8,018 nucleotides of DNA from Betaproteobacteria bacterium (GCA_028065725.1 JAPTVL010000119.1:1-8018); one strand, 5' to 3'. Shown: positions 1 to 5,588, numbered from the stretch's first letter. The notes: generated from the sequence alone by a model not told the origin. Program-made: numbers and translations.

Positions 1-2
1 AT

Positions 3-590
<588 letters not shown>

Positions 591-596
591 GCTGAC

Positions 597-616
597 CTGG
601 CGCTCAGGGGCGCCAG
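597..616. terminator. Inverted repeat between convergent merA and DsrE gene
   Basis: A perfect 7-bp inverted repeat, CTGGCGC (597-603) and GCGCCAG (610-616), has a 6-nt loop. It sits between the two convergent stop codons and overlaps the stop of the minus-strand DsrE gene (604-606). A hairpin could form in either transcript. No T-run follows on either strand, so it is not a textbook intrinsic terminator. It may act with Rho or as a 3'-end stabiliser. Confidence 0.35.
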
Positions 617-1026
617 TAGCGGTAGCCTTCCATTTGCAGCCGGACCATCTCCGGTGCACCGGCGGGCACGAACTCCACTTCCAGCGGGAAATCAGCGTCG
701 GTATAGCCATGCCCGCGCATGCTGATGCGGCAGGCCTTGAACCGCACGCCTTCCCGCGCCAGCGCGGCGATCAAAGTACCGGTATCGTTGTTGTCAGCCA
801 GCAGCGAAGCGATACCGCCCTCGTAGGCGACCACTTCGATTTTCACTTTGTTCGGGCCGACGTCCTCTAGCACCTTGGCGATTTGCAGGAACGCGCGCCG
901 CTGCGCATCGGAATCGCCGACAGTCATTTGCATGACGAAAGGAATCGGATTTGGCTCGGCTGCCTGGGCGCTGATTCCGCACAGTCCGAACAGCATCAAC
1001 AACCAAGCACGCAATACGACCCTCAT
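604..1026 (-). CDS. Secreted DsrE-family protein
   Basis: The protein has 140 residues. Residues 1-23 look like a Sec signal peptide (MRVVLRAWLLMLFGLCGISA then QAA), with cleavage likely just before EPNP, so the mature protein should be periplasmic. The rest fits the DsrE/YchN alpha/beta fold: VMQMTVGDSDAQ, a VKIEVVAYEGGIASL strand-turn, and EGVRFKACRISMRG with the single mature cysteine (Cys99) where DsrE proteins carry their sulfur-relay or structural Cys. The frame stays open upstream to 1488, but ATG 1026 is chosen because TAGGAGGG sits 4 nt before it and because the signal peptide starts there. It is the last gene of the minus-strand operon, 8 bp after the CcdA-like gene, whose stop codon is part of this SD. 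The role is inferred: an end acceptor or sulfur carrier of a periplasmic thiol relay. The substrate is unknown. Confidence 0.85.
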   Translation of the reverse strand: MRVVLRAWLLMLFGLCGISAQAAEPNPIPFVMQMTVGDSDAQRRAFLQIAKVLEDVGPNKVKIEVVAYEGGIASLLADNNDTGTLIAALAREGVRFKACRISMRGHGYTDADFPLEVEFVPAGAPEMVRLQMEGYRYWRP

Positions 1027-1034
1027 GAACCCTC

Positions 1035-1730
1035 CTACGCGGCGAGATCGGGAATGAAAAAGAAATAGGCGTTCAGCATGTAAAGCCCGGAGAGGATCAG
1101 AAGCAGCGCGCCGATGATCTCGAAGATCTTCTGCGCATGCTGCAGAGACTTGAGGCTTTCCAGCCAGCCCACCGCCCACGCGCCCAGGATGATCGGCACC
1201 GCGCGCCCCAAGGCAAACGCCAACAGCAGCGTCGCGCCGAACAGCGGTGAGCCGATGCCGGTGGCCACGCCCAGCAGGATCACCAGGGCTGGCGTGCAAA
1301 ACGGACACACCGCCACCGAAAACGGAATGCCAAGAACGAACGCGCCCCAGCCGTTCTCGGCGCGCTTCGCACGAAAGCGCAACACCGGTAGCGGCAGCCT
1401 GATCCAGCCCGGCCACATCAGGCCCAGCAGAATCAGGAGCGGCCCCAGCACCAGCCCCCATTCCCGGCCCAGGAGTTTCTGCACCCACTGCCCGCCCAGC
1501 CCGGCCGCTACGCCCAGGAACACATGGGTCAGCACCATGCCGGCGATAAACATGGCGCCGAAGCGCACGGCGCGCCTGGTTTCATGTGCCTTGGTCACAT
1601 AGGCGAGGGAAACCGGAATGGCGGCCAGGGCCACGGGGTTGAAGCTGAAAATGAATCCTGCACTAAAGCCCACGCCGAGGGATGCGAGGCTCGCCTGTTC
1701 CAGTGTCGCTTTCAGTGCGGTCATGTCCAT
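1035..1730 (-). CDS. CcdA/DsbD-like membrane protein lacking the first-helix cysteine
   Basis: This is a 231-residue integral membrane protein with six hydrophobic helices (roughly 15-45, 55-80, 91-110, 127-158, 161-187, 200-226). It resembles CcdA and the DsbD beta domain, which move electrons from cytosolic thioredoxin to periplasmic thiol proteins using one Cys in helix 1 and one in helix 4. Helix 4 carries VCPFCTPAL, giving Cys142 and Cys145, the only cysteines in the protein. The matching helix 1 motif reads FSFNPVALAAIP, with Asn31 where CcdA has the Cys of its SPC motif. ATG 1730 starts 3 bp after the preceding stop with only a weak GGGAAC upstream. ATG 1724 (MTALK) is the alternative. 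The family placement is firm. Redox transfer by this subunit alone is doubtful because the usual cysteine pair is absent. Confidence 0.85.
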   Translation of the reverse strand: MDMTALKATLEQASLASLGVGFSAGFIFSFNPVALAAIPVSLAYVTKAHETRRAVRFGAMFIAGMVLTHVFLGVAAGLGGQWVQKLLGREWGLVLGPLLILLGLMWPGWIRLPLPVLRFRAKRAENGWGAFVLGIPFSVAVCPFCTPALVILLGVATGIGSPLFGATLLLAFALGRAVPIILGAWAVGWLESLKSLQHAQKIFEIIGALLLILSGLYMLNAYFFFIPDLAA

Positions 1731-1733
1731 GTT

Positions 1734-2348
1734 TCAAGTTCCCGTTTGCCAGATCAGAAAAGCGCCGCTCCACAGCAACGCGGCAGTCACATAGGGGCTC
1801 GCACCGGCGGCCTTGCCCAGGAACGCACGGTGCGCCGCATTCAAGCCATGCAGGCTGTCCCACACGGTGGGCAACGAGAACATGCCGGCGAAGGCCAGCC
1901 CCGCCCCGAGCGCGATGTCGACGCGGTGGCCGAGTGCGGCGATGACGCCCACCACCGCCACCAGCGGCAGGGTGCAGGCGGGCAGCGTCAAGCCCAGCTT
2001 GAGCGCCTGCGGCAATTGATGCCCCCTCGGAATGATGCGAAAGAATTCGAGATGGGGCACCGGCAGATAGATGCGGCGGCTCACCAGGTAGACCGTGCCG
2101 ATAAGGCCGAGCATGAGGGCCGCCCTCGGGGCGGAGATTCCATCGAGCCCGAGAGCGGCGGCGATGCCGAAAATTGCCGCCAGCAGAATGGTGCGCGACA
2201 GGATCAGTTGGGCGAGCGCGGAACGACGCTGGTGCGCCGCGTCATGGCTGGCGCGCGCGGCGAACAGGGTGTGCGTGGCGATGGTGCAGGGCTCGAAGAA
2301 AGCCAGCAAACCGAGCGCCGCCGCCGTCACGAGCAATACCGCGCTCAT
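1734..2348 (-). CDS. CcdA-like membrane protein with canonical cysteine pair
   Basis: This is a 204-residue hydrophobic protein with about six helices. Helix 1 has FFEPCTIATHTLF (Cys21) and helix 4 has LTLPACTLPLVAVVG (Cys125). These are its only two cysteines and match the PC motifs that form the transmembrane dithiol of CcdA. A loop between helices 3 and 4 is rich in basic residues (VSRRIYLPVPH, RIIPRGHQ). The start overlaps the upstream thioredoxin-like gene by ATGA (start 2348, stop 2345) and is preceded by GGAAAGG, so translation is probably coupled. The likely role is to carry reducing equivalents across the inner membrane from the cytosolic CGKC protein. It differs from the next gene's CcdA-like protein in length, motif and cysteine layout, so the two are not a recent duplicate. 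The final electron acceptor is unknown. Confidence 0.8.
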   Translation of the reverse strand: MSAVLLVTAAALGLLAFFEPCTIATHTLFAARASHDAAHQRRSALAQLILSRTILLAAIFGIAAALGLDGISAPRAALMLGLIGTVYLVSRRIYLPVPHLEFFRIIPRGHQLPQALKLGLTLPACTLPLVAVVGVIAALGHRVDIALGAGLAFAGMFSLPTVWDSLHGLNAAHRAFLGKAAGASPYVTAALLWSGAFLIWQTGT

Positions 2349-2617
2349 GTTGCCTTTCCCTGTCTCAGCCGTCTATCGAGTTCCGCACGCAATTTGGCGG
2401 CGCCGGGCAGCGACGCAAATACCAGCTCGCCGTCGATGGCGATGGCGGGCGAGGCCATCACGCCGAGCTCCACGGCGTAATCCATTTCTTCCAGGATGTT
2501 TACCTCGCGCCAGGCGACCTTGTCCGCTCCCAACTCTTCCGCGACTGCCTTGAGCAGCATCTTGGCCTGGCCACACTTGCCGCAGCCCGGCGAGGAAAAC
2601 ACTTCCACCTTGATCAA
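2345..2617 (-). CDS. Small cytosolic thioredoxin/glutaredoxin-like protein, TTG start
   Basis: This is a 90-residue thioredoxin-fold protein without a signal peptide. Residues 2-8 form the first strand (IKVEVFS), followed by SPGCGKCG with redox pair Cys12 and Cys15, then a helix, a VAWREVNI strand, and the cis-proline loop [10 protein letters not shown] (Pro57). The short length and CGKC motif fit the thioredoxin_3 / redox-active disulfide protein group more than classical TrxA (WCGPC, about 105 residues). ATG 2677 would add 20 unrelated residues inside the merR-like gene. The TTG at 2617 is preferred because AAAGGAGG lies 6 nt before it and its TTGA overlaps the upstream TGA stop, implying translational coupling. 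It probably donates electrons to, or accepts them from, the CcdA-like protein whose gene overlaps its stop. Confidence 0.88.
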   Translation of the reverse strand: MIKVEVFSSPGCGKCGQAKMLLKAVAEELGADKVAWREVNILEEMDYAVELGVMASPAIAIDGELVFASLPGAAKLRAELDRRLRQGKAT

Positions 2618-3057
2618 AGCTTCCCTCCTTTGGCTTGTTTGGCAATGCTGTTTTCCAGCGCTGCGAGGATGGGGCACTCATCCAGCGGCCGGGTCTCGGC
2701 ATTGCAGATGGCGATCAGCTCGCTGAGCGCGCCGGACATGACTTGCAGTGCGCGGATCTTGTGTTCCAGTTGCAGCTTCTTGGCGATGGCTAGGCTTTTC
2801 ACGTCCTTGCAGCAAGCGGCATCGCTGTTTTTCAGCGTCAGCAGTTCGCGAATTTCTGCCAGGCTGAAACCGCACTGCTGCGCCTGTTTGATGAAACGCA
2901 GGCGTCGCACGGCATCCTCGTCGTAGAGGCGATAGCCCGCGCTGGTTTTACTGGCGGGCGCGAGCAGGCCTTCCTTTTCGTAGTAGCGAACGGTGTCGGT
3001 CGTGATGCCTGCCTCGGTCGCTAGTTTTCCGATGGTATGCATGACAGGCTTTTTCAT
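2614..3057 (-). CDS. MerR-family heavy-metal-responsive regulator
   Basis: The protein has 147 residues from ATG 3057. The N-terminal winged helix is [20 protein letters not shown] followed by EKEGLL and [25 protein letters not shown], typical of the MerR/ZntR/CueR group. A long dimerisation helix (about 86-117) and a C-terminal metal loop [12 protein letters not shown] follow. Cys118 and Cys128 flank the loop, and Cys82/Cys83 (DAACCKDV) sit where MerR, PbrR and ZntR have their helix-start Cys, so a three-thiol site for Hg, Pb, Cd or Zn is plausible. The metal cannot be read from sequence. The predicted transcript starts only a few bases before ATG 3057, so the internal ATG at 3042 (MHTIGKLA, the usual MerR N-terminus) may be the true start, giving 142 residues. 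It heads the operon it probably controls. Confidence 0.93.
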   Translation of the reverse strand: MKKPVMHTIGKLATEAGITTDTVRYYEKEGLLAPASKTSAGYRLYDEDAVRRLRFIKQAQQCGFSLAEIRELLTLKNSDAACCKDVKSLAIAKKLQLEHKIRALQVMSGALSELIAICNAETRPLDECPILAALENSIAKQAKGGKL

Positions 3058-3065
3058 GGAATCGA

Positions 3066-3097
3066 AGTTTAAACCTTAGAGGTAAGACCAAGGTCAA
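3066..3097 (-). promoter_or_regulatory. MerR-type promoter/operator driving the merR-trx-ccdA-ccdA-dsrE unit
   Basis: Read on the minus strand, a -35 TTGACC (3097-3092) and a -10 TAAACT (3071-3066) are separated by 20 bp, longer than the normal 17 and typical of promoters that MerR-family proteins activate by DNA distortion. Inside the spacer is a dyad, ACCTTGG, 8 bp, CTAAGGT (3094-3073), 22 bp long with one mismatch between arms. The half-site ACCTT resembles CueR and ZntR-class operators. Transcription should begin near 3059. Confidence 0.8.
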
Positions 3098-3293
3098 GGG
3101 GAATGTCGCCATCAGACGTAGAAAATATGACCTACCGGCCTGTCGCCCGGAGAGGCGTCAGCTCACGGAATGGAAAAATCGTACGCTAAGCCGTCCTCCT
3201 CAGCTCCATGATGCAAACAGCCCGCGCAAGGCGGGCTGTCGATGATGCCAGCGAAAGCTGGGCGCTACCCGCAACACCCCGTTCCCCGCTAAA
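3098..3293. other. Intergenic region between the two minus-strand operons
   Basis: No convincing gene was found in this stretch. Besides the terminator candidate (3217-3239), it holds a second small hairpin, CCAGC (3248-3252) and GCTGG (3257-3261) around a GAAA tetraloop on the plus strand. Both hairpins lie just downstream of the methionine-rich gene's stop. The part from 3098 to 3210 shows no clear repeat or coding signal. Confidence 0.5.
3217..3239 (-). terminator. Probable intrinsic terminator of the arsR-to-Met-rich operon
   Basis: A perfect 9-bp stem, ACAGCCCGC (3217-3225) and GCGGGCTGT (3231-3239), has a 5-nt loop. On the minus strand it is followed by TTTGCATC, a short T-run, and on the plus strand by no T-run. 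It lies 55 bp beyond the stop of the last gene of that operon and upstream of the next operon's promoter, so it likely insulates the two units. The T tract is weak. Confidence 0.55.
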
Positions 3294-3695
3294 TTACTCC
3301 TTGGCGGGCCCGGTGGCAGGAGCATCGCCTTCGGCGGGGCCAACACCTGGAGCGGCGGCATCGCGCTGACCCTTCAGCTCATCCATCATGCGCTGAAGCA
3401 TCGCCTCGGCCAGCGTCCGGCGCGTCTCAGGATCCAGTTCCGAGAACATCATGGACATGCAGCGCGGCATCATGTTCTTCATGAATTCCATTCGATCCTC
3501 CGTCCTCATTTCCTTGAACACGTTGTCCATCATGGTTTCCATCATGCGTGGCATGTCCTCCGGCGTCATCATGCCGGACATCATTTTCTCCATCATCTTC
3601 GTCATCATGCCCCTGCCCATCGCCATGGGATTGAATCCGCCTTGCCCGGCCTGCGATTCGCCGCCTGCCTGGGTGTCCTGGTCTTTCGGTTCCAT
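3294..3695 (-). CDS. Methionine-rich small soluble protein, unknown function
   Basis: The protein has 133 residues, 27 of them methionine (20%), including nine MM pairs. Between residues 30 and 56 the pairs recur about every four residues (30-31, 34-35, 38-39, 42-43, then 51-52, 55-56), which in a helix would give a continuous thioether face. A second Met cluster with the only cysteine (Cys79, MMPRCMSMMF) precedes a helical LDPETRRTLAEAMLQRMMDEL segment. The N-terminal 20 residues and the Ala/Gly/Pro-rich C-terminal tail look disordered. No signal peptide or membrane helix is seen. ATG 3695 is chosen because AAGGAGA lies 5 nt before it; an in-frame ATG at 3752 lies inside the upstream gene. 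Family not named with confidence. Cu(I), Ag(I) or Hg(II) binding, or oxidant scavenging by Met, are inferences. Confidence 0.75.
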   Translation of the reverse strand: MEPKDQDTQAGGESQAGQGGFNPMAMGRGMMTKMMEKMMSGMMTPEDMPRMMETMMDNVFKEMRTEDRMEFMKNMMPRCMSMMFSELDPETRRTLAEAMLQRMMDELKGQRDAAAPGVGPAEGDAPATGPAKE

Positions 3696-3705
3696 GTTGG
3701 TCTCC

Positions 3706-3803
3706 TTGGTGAATGATTCGGTTGATCTTGTTGCTAGGCACAACATCCGCACCCGGCGGACCTGTCATCACTGCTCTTGGTTGATGATTCAGTTGATCCT
3801 GTC
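3706..3803. repeat. Imperfect 27-bp direct repeat (3706-3732 and 3777-3803)
   Basis: The two copies share 22 of 27 positions without gaps, including the core GTTGATC and ATGATTC blocks, and start 71 bp apart. One copy fills almost the whole gap between the CMD-fold gene's stop and the methionine-rich gene's ribosome site. The other lies within the CMD gene's tail-coding part (about residues 94-103). Flanking bases are not similar, so it is a short repeat rather than a longer duplication. Confidence 0.6.
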
Positions 3804-4084
3804 TCTGATGGGTTTTCAGCCCGGACTTTCTTGGCCAAGAGCCTCGGGTTGCTCGCGCCCACGGTCATGGCGACGCTGATCACCTCGTCGATCTCGGCAT
3901 CGCTCGCCTGGAGTTCCTTGAGCACGCCGAGGGCGTATTTCGTGCAGAACTCGCAGCCCGCACCCAGCGCCGCCCCAAGACAGATGAGGTGGCGGGTCTT
4001 CCGGTCCAGTGCGCCCTCGGGGCCGTAGACGGCCGCATGAAAGTGGTTGTAGTGCTCGATAATTTCGTCATGATCGTGGGCCAT
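3734..4084 (-). CDS. Carboxymuconolactone decarboxylase (AhpD-fold) family protein with Cys-rich tail
   Basis: The protein has 116 residues. The CMD/AhpD helical core runs from about 22 to 85 (LDRKTRHLICLGAALGAGCEFCTKYALGVLKELQ, then a ASDAEIDEVISVAMTVGASNP segment). The redox motif CEFC is Cys44 and Cys47. The histidine expected four residues after the second Cys in AhpD is replaced by Ala51, so AhpD-type peroxidase chemistry is uncertain. The N-terminus is His-rich (HDHD, HYNHFH) and residues 92-110 are a Ser/Thr linker ending in GCGCCA, giving Cys112, 114 and 115. Both ends look able to bind metal. ATG 4084 has AAAGGAG 7 nt upstream and follows the methyltransferase gene by 19 bp. It is probably a cytosolic thiol-disulfide or metal-binding partner in the arsR operon. 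Its substrate is unknown. Confidence 0.88.
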   Translation of the reverse strand: MAHDHDEIIEHYNHFHAAVYGPEGALDRKTRHLICLGAALGAGCEFCTKYALGVLKELQASDAEIDEVISVAMTVGASNPRLLAKKVRAENPSETGSTESSTKSSDDRSAGCGCCA

Positions 4085-4103
4085 GGTTAGCTCCTTTCTG
4101 AAT

Positions 4104-4706
4104 TCAGTTCACCCGGACGAAGATTGCCCCGTAGTGATAGGGCGGCAACTCGACCAAGGCTTCCAGCTTGAAGCCGGCCGGCTCGACGGCCGCACGGGTC
4201 TGTTCCGGCGACATGCGCAGTTCGGTACTTGGCCCGCGCGGCTGGCCCAGGACGGTCGTCTCTTCGCGCGGCTTGGGATACCAATTGACGATGGCAAGGC
4301 GGCCGTTCGGCTTCAGGCTCGACGCGACTTCCCGGGCCAGCGCCGTCTTGTCCGGCACGCCATGGAAGGTGTTGGCGATCAGGACATAGTCCGCCGGCGC
4401 GCCAATCAGACCGGTCAGTTCCATGGCGTCTCCGCGCAGCCAGTCGCAGTTCGCCATCCCCTCGCATGCTGCTTGCGCCTGCTCAAGCATCTCTGGATCA
4501 AGGTCGAATCCGACGACGCGCCCCGGCCCAACTCGCCGGGCAATGGCGGCGGTGAAATAGCCGTAGCCGCAGCCCAGGTCGACGACCGTCATTCCAGGCT
4601 CGATGCGCAAGGTCCTGATGACGCCATCAGGGTCGGGCCACAAGGCGTGCCACCAGTCCCGGTCGGGCATCCCGGTGGCAGGAAACAAGCGCTCCTGAAT
4701 CATCAT
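4104..4706 (-). CDS. Class I SAM-dependent methyltransferase
   Basis: The protein has 200 residues, a compact Rossmann-fold methyltransferase. Motif I is VVDLGCGYGYFT (41-52), the acidic end of strand 2 is VVGFDLDPEML (Asp68), a GDAMEL segment (92-97) follows, motif IV is DYVLIANTFHGV, and LKPNGRLAIVNWYPK is the strand 5 region. The 40 residues before motif I (DRDWWHALWPDPDGVIRTL) probably shape the acceptor site. Its cysteines (46, 81, 87) do not form the spaced triad expected of an arsenite methyltransferase, so ArsM is not claimed despite the ArsR neighbour. The ATG overlaps the SHOCT gene stop as ATGA, with AAGGAA upstream, giving coupled translation; a second ATG follows immediately. The acceptor could be a metalloid, a thiol or a small metabolite. 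Confidence 0.92.
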   Translation of the reverse strand: MMIQERLFPATGMPDRDWWHALWPDPDGVIRTLRIEPGMTVVDLGCGYGYFTAAIARRVGPGRVVGFDLDPEMLEQAQAACEGMANCDWLRGDAMELTGLIGAPADYVLIANTFHGVPDKTALAREVASSLKPNGRLAIVNWYPKPREETTVLGQPRGPSTELRMSPEQTRAAVEPAGFKLEALVELPPYHYGAIFVRVN

Positions 4707-4963
4707 TCGAGTTCCTTCTTCATTTGCTGATACTCCTCTCGGCTGATTTCCCCACGGGCGTAACGCCGGTCGAGAATCTCTTTTGCGCTCTCCTCTGTGT
4801 CACGCATCCCGCGGTCACGCATCCCCCACCCGCCGCACATCGGCCAACCCCCGCCTCCACCCCCGCCCCCGCCACGGAAGAGGAAGACCAGGAGCACAAT
4901 CAGAAAGATCAGCGGAAAGATCCACATCAACGGAAACCATCCCCACGGTCCATATGGCCACAT
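4703..4963 (-). CDS. Single-helix membrane protein with poly-Gly linker and SHOCT domain
   Basis: The protein has 86 residues. It starts with a Trp/Pro-rich MWPYGPWGWF segment, followed by a hydrophobic helix (about 10-29, ending LLVFLFR), nine consecutive glycines (31-39), a GWPMCGGWGMRDRGMRD stretch, and a C-terminal SHOCT domain (about 59-86, KEILDRRYARGEISREEY). SHOCT domains are short helical oligomerisation modules, often at the end of small membrane proteins. The C-terminus is probably cytosolic. ATG 4963 is chosen over the longer frame (to 5239) because AAGGAGGTG lies just upstream and the helix starts there. It begins 2 bp after the arsR stop and overlaps the methyltransferase gene, so it is inside the operon. 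The function is not known; it may anchor or scaffold partners at the membrane. Confidence 0.85.
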   Translation of the reverse strand: MWPYGPWGWFPLMWIFPLIFLIVLLVFLFRGGGGGGGGGWPMCGGWGMRDRGMRDTEESAKEILDRRYARGEISREEYQQMKKELE

Positions 4964-4965
4964 GA

Positions 4966-5337
4966 CTACACCTCCTTGGTTCTTGCCAACGCCGAATGGC
5001 GCCTGGCTGGCTGGCCCCGCTGATGAGCCTCGCTTGAGGCAGGGCCTTGGCGCAACTCCAGCCACTGCTTGAGGTCGTGCAGTATGCGCAGCAGTTCGGG
5101 GTCGGCGAGGCAGTAATAGATGAACGGCCCGCGCCGCTCGGCGCGGACGAATCCCGCTTCGCGCAGCACGCGCAAGTGGAACGAGACGTTGGTTTGTCCC
5201 AGGCCCGTCGCATTGATGATGTCCGTAACAGGACGGCATTCAAGCCCCAGCCCGCACAGGATACGCAGGCGGTTCGCCTCCCCAAGCACCTTGAGTGCCG
5301 GGATGATCTGCGCTTGGTCGTGCTCAGGAAAATTCAT
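4966..5337 (-). CDS. ArsR/SmtB-family transcriptional repressor
   Basis: The protein has 123 residues. The winged-helix core runs from ALKVLGEANRLRIL through TDIINATGLGQTNVSFHLRVLREAG (recognition helix about 47-60) to the beta-wing VRAERRGPFIYYCLAD. The C-terminal 25 residues are polar and probably disordered. Cysteines are Cys28, Cys34 (RILCGLGLECRPV) and Cys76. The usual ELCVCD motif of ArsR or CadC is not present, so its sensing site is atypical and the ligand may be a metal, a metalloid or a redox signal. ATG 5337 is preferred to ATG 5361 because the latter lies inside the predicted operator; neither has a strong SD. It is the first gene of a five-gene minus-strand unit and divergent from a second ArsR-family gene. 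Confidence 0.92.
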   Translation of the reverse strand: MNFPEHDQAQIIPALKVLGEANRLRILCGLGLECRPVTDIINATGLGQTNVSFHLRVLREAGFVRAERRGPFIYYCLADPELLRILHDLKQWLELRQGPASSEAHQRGQPARRHSALARTKEV

Positions 5338-5358
5338 TCTTGAATATAAAACAACACG

Positions 5359-5405
5359 CATATAAATAACAATTCATATACTAGCTGAAATTGGACTGGC
5401 GTCAA
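5359..5405 (-). promoter_or_regulatory. Promoter and dyad operator of the arsR operon
   Basis: On the minus strand, TTGACG (5405-5400) and TAGTAT (5383-5378) are spaced 16 bp apart, a plausible sigma-70 pair. Overlapping and following the -10 is an AT-rich imperfect dyad, TATATGAAT, TGTT, ATTTATATG (5380-5359), with seven of nine positions matching between arms. ArsR-family repressors bind such dyads, so autorepression is likely. Confidence 0.55.
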
Positions 5406-5524
5406 GATTCGTTTCGGGGACGGAGTGCAAACGGTTGTCTGCTGACCCGTGCTGCTGCGGACGTCCCAGATCGGCTTCTGGCCTCTCGGCGCGTGGTTTC
5501 AGGGGTTGCTATACCGGTTCGGCA

Positions 5525-5573
5525 TTGACCCAATAATAGATTACGTTTTATCATTATCGCAATTGTCGAATTG
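5525..5573 (+). promoter_or_regulatory. Promoter and possible operator of the cadC-like/ATPase unit
   Basis: TTGACC (5525-5530) and TATCAT (5549-5554) are spaced 18 bp apart, each matching five of six consensus bases. The spacer and -10 contain AATAAT and CATTAT blocks in opposite orientation. A perfect short dyad, CAATT, GTCG, AATTG, lies at 5560-5573 near the expected transcript start. The repressor encoded next could bind either element; which one is used cannot be told from sequence. Confidence 0.6.
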
Positions 5574-5588
5574 AAAGAGGTTTCCCCA

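Noticed and set aside
604..1488. Long 294-codon version of the DsrE gene
   Set aside because: The added N-terminus is the out-of-frame shadow of the CcdA-like gene. The signal peptide and strong SD fix the start at 1026.
1524..2480. 318-codon open frame on the plus strand
   Set aside because: It is antisense to both CcdA-like genes and overlaps the thioredoxin-like gene. It is low-complexity and polar (Gln, Arg, Gly, Glu), with no ribosome site or recognisable domain.
3531..3612. Recurring CATCAT blocks resembling a repeat array
   Set aside because: They are the reverse complement of Met codon pairs in the methionine-rich gene, irregularly spaced and without unique spacers, so not a CRISPR or DNA repeat array.
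4104..4706. Arsenite methyltransferase (ArsM)
   Set aside because: The ArsR neighbour suggested it, but the length is short and the spaced cysteines needed for As(III) binding are not present, so only a generic methyltransferase is called.
4703..5239. Long 178-codon version of the SHOCT gene
   Set aside because: The extension overlaps arsR in another frame and looks like shadow sequence. ATG 4963 has a near-perfect SD and begins the membrane protein.
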